Positions 25,785-34,892 of a stretch of DNA of 64,000 nt are shown piece by piece. The position numbers and the translations under genes were made by a program. Numbering within the stretch: position 1 is the first letter of the stretch; every line of letters starts with the position of its first letter. The notes under the pieces are model-generated. The model was not told where the DNA came from, ran no database searches, and saw only the letters and a list, made by a program, of their open reading frames with translations. The DNA comes from W1P20-047 sp045118335 (GTDB taxonomy: Bacteria > Actinomycetota > Coriobacteriia > Coriobacteriales > Eggerthellaceae): positions 1 to 64,000 of the forward strand of contig JBGUXY010000052.1 of NCBI GenBank assembly GCA_045118335.1. The letters are read 5' to 3'.

Positions 25785-27383
25785 TTACTCCGAACTCTTC
25801 TCGAACATCTCCAGCATGCGATTCGTAACCAGGAAGCCGCCGAATATGTTGATGGCGGCAATTGACATGGCTATGAAGCTGAAGACGAACATCAAGGTAC
25901 TTCCGGTTATGGCTGCCTGCAGAATGGCACCCACGATGATGATGCCGGAAATGGCATTGGTCACCGACATGAGCGGAGTATGCAGGGTATGCGACACGCC
26001 CGTGATCACGTAGAAGCCCACCACGCAGGCGAGTGCGAACACCACGAAATGGGCTGCCATCTCCTCGGGTGCGCCTAGAATGAGCGCTGCCACCAGAATG
26101 CCCAGCAGCACCTTCCACCAATGACGGGCAAAGGCACTCTTTTGCGGCTCTTCCTCTTCGGATTCGCTTCTTTTCTCTCCATCGGTGGCCTTGGCATCCT
26201 TTTTCGGTGCAGCCGAGACGCTGATGGGCGGTGGTGGCCACATGACCTGCCCGCGCGTTGTCACGGTAACGCCTCTGACGATGTCGTCTTCGAAGTCCAG
26301 CACCATGTTGCCATCGCGTTCAGGCGTGGTGAGCTTCAGGAAGTTCACCAGGTTCTGCCCGTAGAGCTGGGATGCCTGCCTCGCCATAGTTGCAGGCAAG
26401 TTCGTGGGGCCCAGGATGGTCACACCGTTTTCGGTGACGACGGTCTCGTCGGGTTCGGACAAAGCACAGTTGCCGCCCAGAGGTGACGCGCCCATGTCCA
26501 CGATGACCGATCCGGGCTTCATTCCCTGCACAGCTTCTTCCGTCAGCAGCAGCGGGGCAGCTCTGCCAGGAACCTGCGCCGTGGTGATCACGATATCGCT
26601 TTTCGCGGCCTGATCGGCATACACTTGCAATACCTGCTGCTGCTCTTCCTCGGTGAGCGGGCGCGCATATCCATCGGCGCTGTGCTGGCTCACGGGAATC
26701 TCCACGAAGGTGCCGCCCAGCGATTCGACCTGGTCGGCTACATCGGCACGCACGTCGGTGGCAAACACCTGGGCACCCATGGAACCTGCCTGGCCTATTG
26801 CGGCCAAGCCCGCCACGCCCACGCCGATCACGTAGACGTTGGCCGGACGCGTCTTGCCCGCAGCGGTCACCTGTCCGGCAAACGTGCGCTCGAAGGCCTC
26901 GGCCGCCATGATGACGGCACGGTATCCGGAAATGCTCATCATCGAGCTTCGAACGTCCATGGACTGCGCACGGGAAAGGCGTGGAATCGCATCGATGGCA
27001 AGTGCCGTTATTTTCAGACGGGCAATGTCATGCGCGAAGTTCGGGTCGCGATTGGGATCCATGCGGCAGATGAGCGTCGCGCCCGAACGGATGGTCTTCA
27101 GCTGCTCACGAGTTGGGTAATCCAGATGCAGCACGATGTCGGCCGTCCAAGCTTCCTCGGCCGAGACGATGCGTGCTCCCTGTTCCTCGTAGGCATCGTC
27201 GTAGTAGTTGGCATTCTCGCCAGCGCCGGTTTCCACCACGACCTCGTATCCCAGCTTGCGCAGTTTCGAAACCGTCTCCGGTGTGGCAGCTACCAAAGGC
27301 TGCCCAGGCGATTCTTTCGGCACGCCTATGACCATGGGCTTCACGTCCTGGTCTTCGCCTTGTACCCTCTCTTCCGTTTCCAT
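25785..27383 (-). CDS. pntA: NAD(P) transhydrogenase, alpha subunit (fused)
   Basis: A 532-aa fused alpha subunit, close to the E. coli PntA length. Residues 15-390 form the NAD(H)-binding domain I (VPKESPGQPLVAATPETVSK, ETGAGENANYYDDAY, SMMSISGYRAVIMAA and VYVIGVGVAGLAAIGQAGSMGA). After a charged linker (KKDAKATDGEKRSESEEEE) four membrane helices follow, corresponding to the PntAB part of split enzymes. The start at 27381-27383 follows GGAGG at 8 nt. A 5' leader with a GC-rich hairpin at 27475-27500 lies upstream. Confidence 0.95.
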   Translation of the reverse strand: METEERVQGEDQDVKPMVIGVPKESPGQPLVAATPETVSKLRKLGYEVVVETGAGENANYYDDAYEEQGARIVSAEEAWTADIVLHLDYPTREQLKTIRSGATLICRMDPNRDPNFAHDIARLKITALAIDAIPRLSRAQSMDVRSSMMSISGYRAVIMAAEAFERTFAGQVTAAGKTRPANVYVIGVGVAGLAAIGQAGSMGAQVFATDVRADVADQVESLGGTFVEIPVSQHSADGYARPLTEEEQQQVLQVYADQAAKSDIVITTAQVPGRAAPLLLTEEAVQGMKPGSVIVDMGASPLGGNCALSEPDETVVTENGVTILGPTNLPATMARQASQLYGQNLVNFLKLTTPERDGNMVLDFEDDIVRGVTVTTRGQVMWPPPPISVSAAPKKDAKATDGEKRSESEEEEPQKSAFARHWWKVLLGILVAALILGAPEEMAAHFVVFALACVVGFYVITGVSHTLHTPLMSVTNAISGIIIVGAILQAAITGSTLMFVFSFIAMSIAAINIFGGFLVTNRMLEMFEKSSE

Positions 27384-27793
27384 ATACAAATCCTCCAGTC
27401 TTGCAATCTCAACTGTGCATCTTGCAAGCGCATGTCGGTATCCGCCGGCAAAGCGTTTGCCAATGCACATGAAAGCGGGCCGGCAAACATGCCAGCCCGC
27501 GCAATTACCATGTCTGTCGAACTCAGCGCACAGACAGTTCACCATCCCCAGGTATGGTCGAAGAACACGAAGCTACCGAGCAGTAAAACCACTCCGCCGT
27601 ACTCGACATGGCTTCTTACACCTCTTCCCTGTCGCTAGATACGCCGTCCGCGCACGCAGGCCTTAAGACTTTAGCACAATCAGTCGGTTTTTTACCGAGA
27701 ATTTCACCGCATGTTGCATTGTACACATTGAGGACCTAAAACAGCATCTCCTGCGCATCGTCATCGCTCGTTTCACGATCGATTGCGCGGTGC
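27384..27793. other. pntA leader and intergenic region
   Basis: Gap of 410 bp. A GC-rich stem (GCGGGC at 27475-27480 with GCCCGC at 27495-27500, extended by GGCA/TGCC inside it) is followed on the minus strand by TTTC and lies about 90 nt before the pntA start. It could be an attenuator in the pntA leader or a terminator. No other feature was seen. Confidence 0.4.
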
Positions 27794-28294
27794 CTAATCG
27801 TCAGCATCGTCCCGAGACTCGACAAAAGGGTTCCCCTCCGCTTCCCTGCGCCTGCGAAGACGCTTCACCTTATTGGAGATATCATCTAGCTCTTCTTGGG
27901 AAAGGTCGCAAAGATGCTCGAGCTGATATATGAAATGGGCGACGCTCTCGTCGCGGTGAGCTACCATGATTGCCTGGCAGATGTTCACCGCAGTGGCGGT
28001 AACGAGAGCGAAGAAAAGAATCGAGTAAAGCGACAGCGCCACGATAGCCAAACGCCCTAAGGTGGTGCTGCAAACGTAGTCTCCAAGACCCATGGTGGTA
28101 ACGACTTCGAACATGAGCCATACCGAATCGCCGAACTCCCCGACACTCGGCTCCACCAATACTACGATGGAAGCTGCAACCACGAACATCACCATGAACA
28201 CGGTGAACCATACATGAAGCCATGACGATCGGATGACTGGCCAGATGGCACGCAGCCTTGACGAATGGCGTGTGGTTTGCCGATTGGTTGCCAT
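27794..28294 (-). CDS. Two-helix potassium-channel-like protein
   Basis: A 166-aa protein with the ion-channel (Ion_trans_2) layout: helix 1 at about residues 28-50 (VWFTVFMVMFVVAASIVVLV), a pore loop with the filter-like TTMGLGDY, and helix 2 (ALSLYSILFFALVTATAVNI). The classical K+ filter is TVGYGD; TMGLGD keeps the Gly-x-Gly-Asp frame but replaces Tyr by Leu, so ion selectivity is uncertain. The C-terminus is highly charged with coiled-coil potential (SNKVKRLRRRREAE). The ATG at 28292-28294 follows GGAG. Confidence 0.78.
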   Translation of the reverse strand: MATNRQTTRHSSRLRAIWPVIRSSWLHVWFTVFMVMFVVAASIVVLVEPSVGEFGDSVWLMFEVVTTMGLGDYVCSTTLGRLAIVALSLYSILFFALVTATAVNICQAIMVAHRDESVAHFIYQLEHLCDLSQEELDDISNKVKRLRRRREAEGNPFVESRDDADD

Positions 28295-28427
28295 CGATAA
28301 TCTCCGTTCATTCGCACAGTCGATGCGTAGTTCGTGCAACTAATTTCAATCCTGTAGCATAATACGCATCACTACCGCTTCTATTCACAGCTCTTCGCTT
28401 CCACCAACCCTACGTCTGCGATACGAG

Positions 28428-29576
28428 TTACTCACCTTCGGGTATCCCAAGCGCACCGAACCCGAAGTCGATGCTGAAAAGCTTTCGGGCGGCGTAGATA
28501 TAGTTTTCCCGAGCATGCGACATAGCTTGCCGGAGCGTCTGGCCGGCGCCGGCTTCGATAACAACGTCGAGGCCGATAGCGTTCAGGGCGTCAGAGGGCA
28601 AGTTGACCTTCCCGCAGATGGCAGCAACGCGTACTCCCTGCCTGTGGGCGTGTGACGCCACGCCGGATATGGCCTTCCCCTGTAGCGACTGGGAATCAAG
28701 ACTCCCCTCTCCCGTCACGACCAAATCGGCATCGGCGATGATGTCGTCGAAGCCTTGACAGCGCAGTAGCTCCTCGATTCCCGGACGAATGCTCGCACCC
28801 ATGAACACCGAAAGCGCCATGCCAAGTCCACCTGCGGCTCCAAAGCCATATGTCGAGAAATCGGTGCCGGAGAAAACCATCTCGACCGCTTTTGCATATT
28901 TGACCATGCCTGCTTCGAGTCGCTCGACCATCGCATCGTCTGCACCCTTTTGCCGGGCAAATACACACGTTGCGCCGTCTGGCCCCAGCAACGGATTGGA
29001 CACATCGGACATGACGGTAAACGCTGCGCTGGCAACTCCTTTATGCATCCCCTCCACATCGATGGTTGCAATTCGTTCCAAATCAAGCCCACGTCCAGCT
29101 AGTTCATGACCCCCCGCATCGAGAAACCTTACCCCCAAGGCGCGCAAGAACCCTGTGCCTCCGTCGTTGGTGCACGAACCGCCCAACCCGACAGTTACGT
29201 GCTTGCACCCCCGGTCAAGCGCGTGGCAAACGCATTCCCCCACACCATAGCTCGAAGTCAGAAGCGGGTTGCGTTCTTCTTCTGCCAGCATCGTCAAACC
29301 GCAGGAGCAAGCGGCTTCCACAAACGCATCGTCGCCGCAGAGAAACATTTCGCACGTCGTGCTACGCATCAGCCCATCATGAACGGCAAGCGAAACACGC
29401 TCGCCGTCCCGCATGCTGCTGATCGCCTCAAGCGTTCCCTCACCGCCATCGGCGATGGGAAGCTTCACGCAAATCGCCTCGGGGAATCGCTTTTTCGCCT
29501 CGTCTTCTAGAATATTGCCAATGGACACGCTGGAAAGAGACCCCTTGAAGGAATCGGATGCGAACACGAGCTTCAT
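28428..29576 (-). CDS. Glycerate kinase (GlxK/GarK family)
   Basis: A 382-aa enzyme that phosphorylates D-glycerate, linking glycerate from glyoxylate, serine or sugar-acid breakdown to glycolysis. The typical opening MKLVFASDSFKGSLSS is followed by PIADGGEGTLEA, the glycine-rich VGLGGSCTNDGGTGFLRALG and DLVVTGEGSLDSQSLQGKA, all standard for the type I family. The length is normal. The ATG at 29574-29576 follows GTGGGAG. Single gene, with no glyoxylate-pathway partner next to it. Confidence 0.92.
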   Translation of the reverse strand: MKLVFASDSFKGSLSSVSIGNILEDEAKKRFPEAICVKLPIADGGEGTLEAISSMRDGERVSLAVHDGLMRSTTCEMFLCGDDAFVEAACSCGLTMLAEEERNPLLTSSYGVGECVCHALDRGCKHVTVGLGGSCTNDGGTGFLRALGVRFLDAGGHELAGRGLDLERIATIDVEGMHKGVASAAFTVMSDVSNPLLGPDGATCVFARQKGADDAMVERLEAGMVKYAKAVEMVFSGTDFSTYGFGAAGGLGMALSVFMGASIRPGIEELLRCQGFDDIIADADLVVTGEGSLDSQSLQGKAISGVASHAHRQGVRVAAICGKVNLPSDALNAIGLDVVIEAGAGQTLRQAMSHARENYIYAARKLFSIDFGFGALGIPEGE

Positions 29577-29749
29577 AACTCCCACCTTTGGCAATCTCGA
29601 CAATAATAAGACCGCATCGCCATTTTGCATGGGGCCTTAATGGTCCGAATCGTAACACCATCATATGGCAAGCAAGATTCGCGCACGTCCGAACGAGTCA
29701 GTTACCTGCGTCCCAATTGACTCCCCGTTGGCTCATTCAGGCTTGACCA

Positions 29750-30463
29750 TCACGCACGTTGGCTGATGCGGGTGATGGACTGGACAAGCACGTCATCCAG
29801 GCATTGCGCGATGGCGTTCACCAGCACGTCAGGACGCAAGTTGCCGTTCTCACCGCTTTCCAAAGTGAAGAACAGTCGATCGCCGTCGAGCAGGTACCCG
29901 GGTCGCAGATAGTCGGCAACGCGCAACACCTTTTCCTTCTTCTTGCGGACTACCGTGACGGTTTCGGGAACGGGCAGGTTGTTAACATCGCAATGCAATG
30001 GTTTGCTGAACTGGGCGACGTAGGTAGAAAACGGAAAGGCCGCGCTAGCCGCAGGAGCTTTCGCGGGTATGTATTCGCATCCGAGCACCATAAGCGCCGG
30101 CGCGCTGGCGGCCTGCAGGGAAGAAAGCGCCTCGCGTTCTGGAATGCGGTCGGTTAATAGCACGTCAAGGTATTCCCCTAAGCTTCCTACGCCAACAGGC
30201 AGAGCAGACCCGAATGACGCACGCATATGGGGTGAGAACCCGTTCGTGATGGCATAAGGCAAGCCCGCACGGCGTACGACGCGCTCGAGCGCCCGCGTCA
30301 CTTCCAAATGCGAGAGCATGGCCGCCCTACCCTGCTTCTGATAGCAGATGCGCATGCGATGCGTCACCGGACTCCCGTCACGGTTGCGCGCAAGCGGCTT
30401 TCCCCCTCGCCCCAAAGCCTCTGCAGGCATGGGCCGAGGCTTTCCCTTCCGTGGGTTATTCAC
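29750..30463 (-). CDS. DUF2344 (TIGR03936) radical-SAM-linked protein
   Basis: A 237-aa protein of the TIGR03936/DUF2344 family, always found beside or fused to a TIGR03960 radical-SAM protein. Family strings are MRICYQKQGRAAMLSHLEVTRALERV, NGFSPHMRASFGSALPVGVGS and PEREALSSLQAASAP. The start is taken as GTG at 30461-30463, which follows GGGGG in the end of the upstream gene and gives an 8-bp overlap with it; the ATG at 30430 is an alternative. The function of this pair is not established, and an RNA- or ribosome-related role is often suggested from its usual neighbours. Confidence 0.82.
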   Translation of the reverse strand: MNNPRKGKPRPMPAEALGRGGKPLARNRDGSPVTHRMRICYQKQGRAAMLSHLEVTRALERVVRRAGLPYAITNGFSPHMRASFGSALPVGVGSLGEYLDVLLTDRIPEREALSSLQAASAPALMVLGCEYIPAKAPAASAAFPFSTYVAQFSKPLHCDVNNLPVPETVTVVRKKKEKVLRVADYLRPGYLLDGDRLFFTLESGENGNLRPDVLVNAIAQCLDDVLVQSITRISQRA

Positions 30464-32507
30464 GTGGCACCCCCTCATCCTGATTCGAGCCAGTGGGGGT
30501 GCCAGCAGAGACGCTCCAGGTGTCTTTTGACAGACAATCTTTTGCAGGCTTGCTCCCATGGGGAGACATTTGGAGTGTCCCCATTGGCACCGCAATCCCA
30601 TCTTGCACAGAGCCGTCATCTCTTAAAACTGGATGGCGCTTTTCCTGGATTATGGGACGTACGTGCAGATCGGGACACAGACCGCAGCCTGTGCAGTTGT
30701 CGAAGGTGCAATCGGCAAGCGTCTTGCCACGTTGGGCTCGACGGCGGTCCATCCGCAGGAACCGCAAGCTCACGCCACATGAGATGTGCTGCCATGGCAG
30801 CACCTCGTCCAAGCCGAAATGCCGCTGCGCGATGGCTTCCACGTCCACGCCGGTCGCCTCGGCTGCATCACGCCATGCCTGCTCGTCGAAGTGCTCGGTC
30901 CAGGCATCGAATCGCGCGCCACGCTTGAAAGCGCCTTCCAGCAAATCGGCGCATTCGCGGCCGCCACGGCTCATCACGGCTTCCACAAAGGAGCTGTCGG
31001 GGCTGTGCCAGTTCACCTGGATTGCCCGGTACTTGATGGAGCGGCGCAGCAGGTTCACGCGTCTTAGCGCCTCTTCAGGCGGAATCTGCCCATCCCACTG
31101 AAACGGCGTCTGGGCCTTCGGCACGAACAGAGCGCACGAGATGCCCAACGCAAGCCTGCCCCTCTGATCGGGTGGTGTCGCTTTCTTCATGCAATCGTAA
31201 GCCCGCTGCGTCAAGCTGGCTATGCCCTTGATATCGTCGTCGGTCTCGGTAGGCAGGCCGATCATGAAGTAGAGCTTCGCGCGCCTCCAGCCAGCTTCGC
31301 ATGCGGCGGTTAGGGCACAGAACAAATCGTCTTCCGTCACGTTTTTATTGATGACGTCACGCAAACGCTGCGTACCGGCCTCGGGCGCGAACGTGAGGCC
31401 ACCACGCTTCTGCCCTGCAACGAGCTTGGCCATGTCCACGCCGAATGCATCCAGCCGTTGCGAGGGAATGCTCACGCGAATACCCGTGCCCTCGAGCGCG
31501 GTATGCAAACGCATGAGGATTTGTTCGATCTGAGAGTGGTCGGTGCTCGAAAGCGAGGTGAGGCTCACCTCATCGTAACCCGTCACGCGCAAGCCTTCGA
31601 GCACCGCCTCCACGATGTTGTCGGCGGATCGCTCTCGCACGGGCCGATACGTCATGCCCGCCTGGCAGAACCGGCATCCGCGCGCGCACCCACGCAAGAT
31701 CTCGACGTTGAGCCGATCGTGCACCAAGTCGGCATAGGGCACTACACACGGCTCCCAGCCACTCGCATCGGAAAAGCCCTCGTACACACGCTTGTTCACC
31801 ACGGCAGGCGCGCAGGCTCGAACTGGCCGCACCCGGTATCCGCATTCCCTTGCGCGCTCGTCGTCGAGCAGCTCGTAGAACGAGGGAACATAAGCGCCCC
31901 CGATTGCAGCGAGGTCTTCCAATATTTGCTCTCGAGACTTGCCAGCAGCGCGACCTGCACCGACGCAAGCGACCATCTCTGGCAGCGATTCCTCCCCCTC
32001 GCCAATCGATATGGCATCGAAAAACGGGGCGTAGGGTTCGGGATTGTACGTGCAGGGCCCTCCTGCGAACACGAACGGGTCTTCTTCGCTGCGATCGCAT
32101 GTGCGCAGAGGTATGCCAGCCAAGTCGAGAGTCTCCAAAACGTTGGTGGCAGCCAACTCGTGCGGCAACGTTATGCCCACCACGTCGAATTCGAAAAGAG
32201 GTGCGCAACTTTCAAGCGAGAACAGGGGCAACCCCTTGGCGCGCATGACGTCGGCAAACTCGGCTGCCGGCAAAAACGCACGCTCCCCCCACATGCCGGG
32301 TGTAGCGTTAACCGCATTCACCAGGATGCGCACGGCCTGGTTCGCCTGCCCCAGTTCGTAGGTGTCGGGGTAGACCATGCAAAACGACGTGTCATTTGGA
32401 TCGGCATCTTCCGCGCGAGGCACAGCTCCGAATTCGCTGCCGATGTATCGAACGGGTCGTGCTGCCTGCGGGAGCAGGGGCGCCAGCTTGGGCCAGAGGT
32501 CTTGCAT
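30456..32507 (-). CDS. B12-binding-type radical SAM protein, TIGR03960 family
   Basis: A 683-aa radical-SAM protein. The N-terminal 250 residues include a B12-binding-like domain, with strings such as DVVGITLPHELAATNVLETLDLAG and FVFAGGPCTYNPEPYAPFFD. The SAM cluster motif is ILRGCARGCRFCQAGMTYRPVRERS (CX3CX2C), followed by the TIM-barrel motifs EVSLTSLSSTDH and LTFAPEAGTQRLRDVINK. The C-terminus has a small Cys-rich segment (DCTFDNCTGCGLC). The product is unknown. It starts 6 nt after the upstream stop codon and overlaps the DUF2344 gene, forming the end of the elongasome operon. Confidence 0.9.
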   Translation of the reverse strand: MQDLWPKLAPLLPQAARPVRYIGSEFGAVPRAEDADPNDTSFCMVYPDTYELGQANQAVRILVNAVNATPGMWGERAFLPAAEFADVMRAKGLPLFSLESCAPLFEFDVVGITLPHELAATNVLETLDLAGIPLRTCDRSEEDPFVFAGGPCTYNPEPYAPFFDAISIGEGEESLPEMVACVGAGRAAGKSREQILEDLAAIGGAYVPSFYELLDDERARECGYRVRPVRACAPAVVNKRVYEGFSDASGWEPCVVPYADLVHDRLNVEILRGCARGCRFCQAGMTYRPVRERSADNIVEAVLEGLRVTGYDEVSLTSLSSTDHSQIEQILMRLHTALEGTGIRVSIPSQRLDAFGVDMAKLVAGQKRGGLTFAPEAGTQRLRDVINKNVTEDDLFCALTAACEAGWRRAKLYFMIGLPTETDDDIKGIASLTQRAYDCMKKATPPDQRGRLALGISCALFVPKAQTPFQWDGQIPPEEALRRVNLLRRSIKYRAIQVNWHSPDSSFVEAVMSRGGRECADLLEGAFKRGARFDAWTEHFDEQAWRDAAEATGVDVEAIAQRHFGLDEVLPWQHISCGVSLRFLRMDRRRAQRGKTLADCTFDNCTGCGLCPDLHVRPIIQEKRHPVLRDDGSVQDGIAVPMGTLQMSPHGSKPAKDCLSKDTWSVSAGTPTGSNQDEGVPRE

Positions 32508-32513
32508 GCAGCT

Positions 32514-33683
32514 CTACTCCGCTTGTCTAGCACTAGTCAGGGAATGCACGATTTGCTTTCCCAATTCAGCAGGCCTCACATCGGCGTTTGCGCAAAGCTC
32601 GACCACCGTGTTACGTACGTTGGGCACAGCTTTCCTGGCAACGTCGACGGCACCGTTGGCTACATCGCCCGCTACGGTTCGGGCTGCTGTCAAAGCGCCT
32701 TCGACCGGGGTGTTCCCGGCTTTCATCGACTCTTGCACGCGGGCGGCCTCCATGCGCGCGGCTGAAAGAATGCTTTCTGCGACGACGCCCTCACCCGATA
32801 GCTGCTCGAAGTACGCGATGGCGGCATATCCCATGGCCATGGTGCCCGTGAAACCCACACCCGCCTTCACAGCCCAGCCGAAGCCGGGAATCATCCCTAT
32901 AAGCTGCCTCGCGATGGCCCGGCATGCGAACCCGCCTCCCACCACGGCAGCGAGCTCGAGGATGCGTTCCTTTCCCAAGTTCTGCCCGTAGGCGGCGGCA
33001 ATCTGCAGCAGCATCTTTGCCTGGTTCAAAGTCATGACGGGCATATCGGCCCCAGGTATGATGACCACAAGCCCGATGCCCGCATTCTGCACCGACGTCG
33101 CATTCACGAACTCCAAAGACAGCGGTATGCGGACGAACGGAAACGCCAAGGCGAATGCCAGGCGCTTTTCGCGGAACGTGTCCACGACCCACTCGCCCAT
33201 ACGGTTGGAAAGCGAGCGGAGCCTGTCGATCGTGAGCGGATATGGCTCCTGGTTGAAATCGCTGTCAGCCGGCAACGCATAGCCGTCTATCGATGCAGAA
33301 GGATACGCAACGTCTTCCTCGAGCAGCGGGTAACCCATCTCCCGTGCTTGTTCGATGACGATTTCCGGCATGGTGGTGACGGTAAGCACCGGAACCCCGG
33401 CTTCACGTATGGTCTTGGACATCATGCCCGTGGCCGGTCCCAGACCCGCAACCAGCACCGCCAGATCGCACTTTTGATCCACGGCGAATGCCCCAATGGG
33501 ATACTCCATCAAACACACCGAGGCATTGCTCGCAGAGGTATCGAAGCAACGGCAGACGAACTGCAGCAGCTCGTCAGGAGCCTGCGGGTCGAAGAACACG
33601 CTCACGCGTATGGGCATGCTCCGCGCAGCTTCGGTGTCAGCCGCAGTGTTAAGCACTTCCTTGATGTCGATGGGCATCTTCAT
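32514..33683 (-). CDS. DUF697 (YcjF-like) membrane-associated protein
   Basis: A 389-aa protein. The first 200 residues look like a nucleotide- or partner-binding Rossmann-type domain without a clear P-loop (CDLAVLVAGLGPATGMMSK). The second half matches DUF697: NAGIGLVVIIPGADMPVMTLNQAKMLLQIAAAYG, then a glycine-rich hydrophobic segment AVVGGGFACRAIARQLIGMIPGFGWAVKAGVGFTG. DUF697 proteins are often fused to or paired with Era-like GTPases; here it lies between rodA and the radical-SAM gene. AAGGTAAGG precedes the ATG at 33681-33683. Function unknown. Confidence 0.78.
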   Translation of the reverse strand: MKMPIDIKEVLNTAADTEAARSMPIRVSVFFDPQAPDELLQFVCRCFDTSASNASVCLMEYPIGAFAVDQKCDLAVLVAGLGPATGMMSKTIREAGVPVLTVTTMPEIVIEQAREMGYPLLEEDVAYPSASIDGYALPADSDFNQEPYPLTIDRLRSLSNRMGEWVVDTFREKRLAFALAFPFVRIPLSLEFVNATSVQNAGIGLVVIIPGADMPVMTLNQAKMLLQIAAAYGQNLGKERILELAAVVGGGFACRAIARQLIGMIPGFGWAVKAGVGFTGTMAMGYAAIAYFEQLSGEGVVAESILSAARMEAARVQESMKAGNTPVEGALTAARTVAGDVANGAVDVARKAVPNVRNTVVELCANADVRPAELGKQIVHSLTSARQAE

Positions 33684-33692
33684 ATCGATACC

Positions 33693-34877
33693 TTACCTTC
33701 CGTTATGGGCCCAGACCGAGCCGATGAAACCCAGCAAGATGAAATTGACGATCATAAACGATGAGCCGTAGCTCACAAAGGGCAAGGGGATGCCCGTGAT
33801 GGGCATAAGACCGCAGTCCATTCCTATGTTTTCCAGAATCTGAAACAGCCACATGCCTGCTATGCACATGACGATGATGGTGCCGAACAAATCGTTGGCG
33901 CTAAACGAGATGCGAAACGCCTTGACCACCAAGGCCGCATAGAGCACGAGCAGTGCAAGCGCCCCCACGAAGCCCAGCTCTTCGGCGAGTACGCAGAAGA
34001 TGAAGTCCGTCGCCGACTCGGGAAGGTAACCCAAGGTGGACTGTGTGGCCTGCAAGTAGCCCTTTCCCAAAAAACCCCCGCTGCCGATGGCGATCTTCGC
34101 CTGCTGCAAGTTATAGCCATCGCCAGTCGGATCGTAGCTGTTGTCCATGAACACGAGCAGGCGGGAGCGCTGGTAGTCCTTCAGCAAAACATCATGCCCC
34201 GCCATGTTGTCGGCTATCGGGTCGAGCACGAACAAGCCTACAATCGCCACCGCCAGCAAGCCCACCGTGCCCAGGATGAAACGCGGGTTGGCCCCGCCCA
34301 CCAGCAGCGCTACGCCATCGATGAACAAATACACCAGACCCGTGCCCAAGTCGGGTTGGGTCATGATGCCTAAAAAGGGGATGAGCATGATTCCGATGCA
34401 CTTGCAGTACTCGCGGAAGTTGTCGAGCTTACCCCCGTAGCGGGCAACGCAGCTCGCCGCTGCCAAGATAACGGTCACCTTCGCCAACTCGCCCGGTTGG
34501 AACGAGAAACCCCCCAGGTGGATCCACGATTGGGCTCCGTTGGCCGACATGCCGAGCACCGGCATGTGCGGAAGCAGCGTGAGAATCGTGCTGATGGCCA
34601 CTAGAATGCCCATGTAGTGTGAAAGTCGATGGTAGTCGTAGCGAAAGATCGCGAACATGAACACCGCGCCAACGCAGACGAACAGCACCTGGCGGCTGAA
34701 GTTGTAGTTGTCGTTGTTGACGGTGGCGGAATACACCACGGCGAGGCCATAGAGCACGAGCAGGGCCACGATCACGACGAATCCCACGTTCACGTACTTG
34801 AAACGGTGGGGGCGAAGCACGCCGGCATGTCCCTCTTCGGGAAAACGCATCGATTCGATTGTCGGCATTCCAGACAT
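33693..34877 (-). CDS. rodA: Rod-shape peptidoglycan glycosyltransferase RodA (SEDS family)
   Basis: A 394-aa SEDS polymerase with about ten membrane helices. Family strings are YSATVNNDNYNFSRQ, HLGGFSFQPGELAKV, PDLGTGLVYLFIDG, YQRSRLLVFMDNSYDPTGDGYNLQQAKIAIGSGGFLGKG and GMDCGLMPITGIPLPFVSYG. With PBP2 it extends glycan strands during lateral wall growth. A strong GGAGGAGG lies before the ATG. It begins 15 bp after mrdA in the mreBCD-mrdA-rodA operon. Confidence 0.93.
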   Translation of the reverse strand: MSGMPTIESMRFPEEGHAGVLRPHRFKYVNVGFVVIVALLVLYGLAVVYSATVNNDNYNFSRQVLFVCVGAVFMFAIFRYDYHRLSHYMGILVAISTILTLLPHMPVLGMSANGAQSWIHLGGFSFQPGELAKVTVILAAASCVARYGGKLDNFREYCKCIGIMLIPFLGIMTQPDLGTGLVYLFIDGVALLVGGANPRFILGTVGLLAVAIVGLFVLDPIADNMAGHDVLLKDYQRSRLLVFMDNSYDPTGDGYNLQQAKIAIGSGGFLGKGYLQATQSTLGYLPESATDFIFCVLAEELGFVGALALLVLYAALVVKAFRISFSANDLFGTIIVMCIAGMWLFQILENIGMDCGLMPITGIPLPFVSYGSSFMIVNFILLGFIGSVWAHNGR

Positions 34878-34892
34878 GTTCCACCTCCTCCA

